Of a stretch of DNA of 6,497 nucleotides, positions 5,534-6,497 are shown piece after piece (position 1 is the stretch's first letter; every line of letters begins with the position of its first letter). The notes beneath the pieces are model-generated. The model worked only from the letters and a program-made list of their open reading frames with translations, ran no database searches and had not been told where the DNA came from. The translations under genes were made by a program, and so were the position numbers. The DNA is from Psychrobacter sp. UBA3483 (GTDB lineage Bacteria; Pseudomonadota; Gammaproteobacteria; Pseudomonadales; Moraxellaceae), in NCBI RefSeq assembly GCF_002377905.1, contig NZ_DFQS01000036.1, forward strand, positions 3,290-9,786. The letters run 5' to 3'.

Positions 5534-6408
5534 GAAATAAGCAATTCGAACTGAAGAGGTGGGTTGCCAAGTTGTTTATTGAGTACAGAGCACAAATTAT
5601 GCGACAGAATCTTACGAATCAATCGATGAGACAAATGCCATAAGTCCTTTGCTCGTACCTTTTGTATATTAAATCGTTCAGATAACTGACTGATCACAGT
5701 TTCAACGATACGGCGGGATTTCATTAATCGTCTTACTACAGCTTTAGATCGGTCATCCTTCATATTACGTCTGAGCGGTGTTTGTAGATCCACCCCTTGA
5801 GCGTCATAGTATTGAACAAGTTTAGGGCTGATATAGCCTTTGTCAGCGCCAAGTAGACCGTGAATATGACTAGTAATATCTGGAGCAACTTCTCTTTCAT
5901 CAACATTGGCAGGGGCGATAGTAAATCCCTTAATCATGCCCGATAAGGTAACAAGCAAGTGACCCTCAAAGCCATAGTATTTTTCTTGCTTGGCTGCACA
6001 GTAACTGAAAGCGGCTAGGTCTTGATAGTTTTTATGCCTGTAAGCTCGTCCATAATGACAAACAGGTATAGGAAAGCCATCAATCAGATGAACATTATCA
6101 CGACCTTCGATTTCACTGACTTTATCCTGTATCCGTTTTTTCACTTGCCATAGATTGCTGCAGTGCTTGGCAAAGTTAGGGTACGAGCCTATAGCTGGAA
6201 ACCAAGCTTGCCAATGCTGGGTAAAGTATTGCCAGATCTGTTTATCTTGATCCATATTCAAAAACTCACCTACCAGCTCCATGCAAATAATTTCAGGGTC
6301 AGTGAGTTTAGGGGCGTAACCTGCACCTCGCAATGGTTTGGTGACAACTATTTTGTAATATTGCTCTACCATTAAATAGATATTGATGATAAATTCTTCT
6401 ATGGGCAT
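5527..6408 (-). CDS. IS982-family transposase
   Basis: This 293-aa protein is full length for the family. It catalyses cut-and-paste or copy-type movement of the surrounding element by DDE chemistry. Catalytic candidates are Asp110 (VHLIDGFPIPVC), Asp189 (LLGADKGYIS) and Glu236 (RRIVETVISQL), in the order and spacing expected. YYGFEGHLLVT (144-154) before the second Asp is another family hallmark. The N-terminal 100 residues form the helical DNA-binding part (LTDPEIICMELVGEFL...). No frameshift or internal stop is present, so it should be functional. The start ATG at 6406-6408 has GGAG at 6416-6419 on the minus strand, seven bases upstream. Both can be buried in a hairpin (6405-6458), which implies low expression from outside transcripts. 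Confidence 0.95.
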   Translation of the reverse strand: MPIEEFIINIYLMVEQYYKIVVTKPLRGAGYAPKLTDPEIICMELVGEFLNMDQDKQIWQYFTQHWQAWFPAIGSYPNFAKHCSNLWQVKKRIQDKVSEIEGRDNVHLIDGFPIPVCHYGRAYRHKNYQDLAAFSYCAAKQEKYYGFEGHLLVTLSGMIKGFTIAPANVDEREVAPDITSHIHGLLGADKGYISPKLVQYYDAQGVDLQTPLRRNMKDDRSKAVVRRLMKSRRIVETVISQLSERFNIQKVRAKDLWHLSHRLIRKILSHNLCSVLNKQLGNPPLQFELLISS

Positions 6409-6458
6409 CTCATTACTCCATTGTGTTCTTGGTCGAAAACAATAGGTTAGTGAGATGC
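6405..6458 (-). promoter_or_regulatory. hairpin sequestering the IS982 transposase start
   Basis: GCATCTCA (6405-6412) pairs with TGAGATGC (6451-6458). Further pairs form inside: 6414-6415 with 6448-6449, CC 6418-6419 with GG 6445-6446, and ATTGT 6420-6424 with ACAAT 6439-6443. In minus-strand RNA the stem includes the start codon and most of the ribosome binding site. The promoter-distal arm at 6451-6458 would be absent from RNA started at the proposed internal promoter, so only read-through RNA forms the full stem. Confidence 0.5.
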
Positions 6459-6472
6459 TCTTCTTTTTTCAA
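6444..6472 (-). promoter_or_regulatory. possible IS982 transposase promoter
   Basis: On the minus strand TTGAAA (6467-6472, 5 of 6 to consensus) and TAACCT (6444-6449, 3 of 6) are separated by 17 bases, just inside the terminal repeat. RNA would begin near 6437. The weak -10 suits the low expression usual for transposases. Confidence 0.35.
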
Positions 6473-6481
6473 TCACTTTCG

Positions 6482-6497
6482 AAGTTGAGAGTGGGGT
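6482..6497. repeat. IS982 terminal inverted repeat, transposase 5' side
   Basis: AAGTTGAGAGTGGGGT is the exact inverse of 5518-5533. It coincides with the end of the window, so the element is complete but its right flank is not visible. Confidence 0.93.

Larger units (their letters stand above)
5518..6497 (-). mobile_element. complete IS982-family insertion sequence, 980 bp
   Basis: The element is bounded by perfect 16-bp inverted repeats: ACCCCACTCTCAACTT at 5518-5533 and its reverse complement at 6482-6497, the last base of the window. Ends starting ACCC, a length near 1 kb and a single DDE transposase all fit the IS982 family. The transposase gene runs on the minus strand and its stop codon lies inside the 5518 end. 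The copy looks intact and potentially mobile. The target duplication cannot be checked because the right flank is outside the window; the left flank ends TTATTTATTAC. Confidence 0.92.

Noticed and set aside
6163..6375. 70-codon plus-strand open frame inside IS982.
   Set aside because: It is antisense to the intact transposase, with no supporting signals.
1..6497. CRISPR arrays, tRNA or rRNA genes, toxin-antitoxin pairs.
   Set aside because: No regularly spaced repeats, cloverleaf-like sequence or paired small genes of recognisable type were seen.

Overview
The window is AT-rich and reads like an accessory region (plasmid or genomic island) of a gamma-proteobacterium. Protein styles and insertion-sequence types fit Moraxellaceae, most likely Psychrobacter or a close relative such as Acinetobacter or Moraxella. 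That assignment is inferred from protein character and base composition, with no rRNA or marker gene to confirm it.

Layout, left to right. (1) 41-310: 3' remnant of an IS630-family transposase. (2) 464-2365: a LysR-type regulator (minus) divergent from an EamA/DMT membrane exporter (plus). The 147-bp gap between them holds a 17-bp palindrome with T-N11-A spacing that covers the regulator's ribosome binding site; this looks like a self-contained regulator/efflux pair. (3) 2366-2618: no gene or convincing signal seen. (4) 2619-3572: a small serine recombinase (minus) divergent from a 76-aa hypothetical gene (plus). The 132 bp between them carries inverted and direct repeats suggesting a recombination (res) site overlapping the recombinase promoter. 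(5) 3573-3761: convergent gap with a perfect 15-bp inverted repeat. (6) 3762-4925: a zinc-dependent medium-chain alcohol dehydrogenase of the formaldehyde-dehydrogenase-like group (minus), without pathway neighbours. (7) 5137-6497: nested mobile elements. A C-terminal remnant, probably of a type II restriction endonuclease, is interrupted by the left end of what looks like an IS256-family element. The transposase gene of that element is interrupted in turn by a complete 980-bp IS982-family element, which ends exactly at the last base of the window.

No new multi-gene system is evident. The most interesting signals are structural. Both transposase genes in the right part have a leader in which an upstream arm can pair with the translation start region. 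This matches the known strategy of elements such as IS10 and IS50 for silencing transposase on transcripts that enter from outside. The nesting makes a testable prediction: the rest of the IS256-type transposase, and possibly the end of the restriction gene, should resume just beyond the window.
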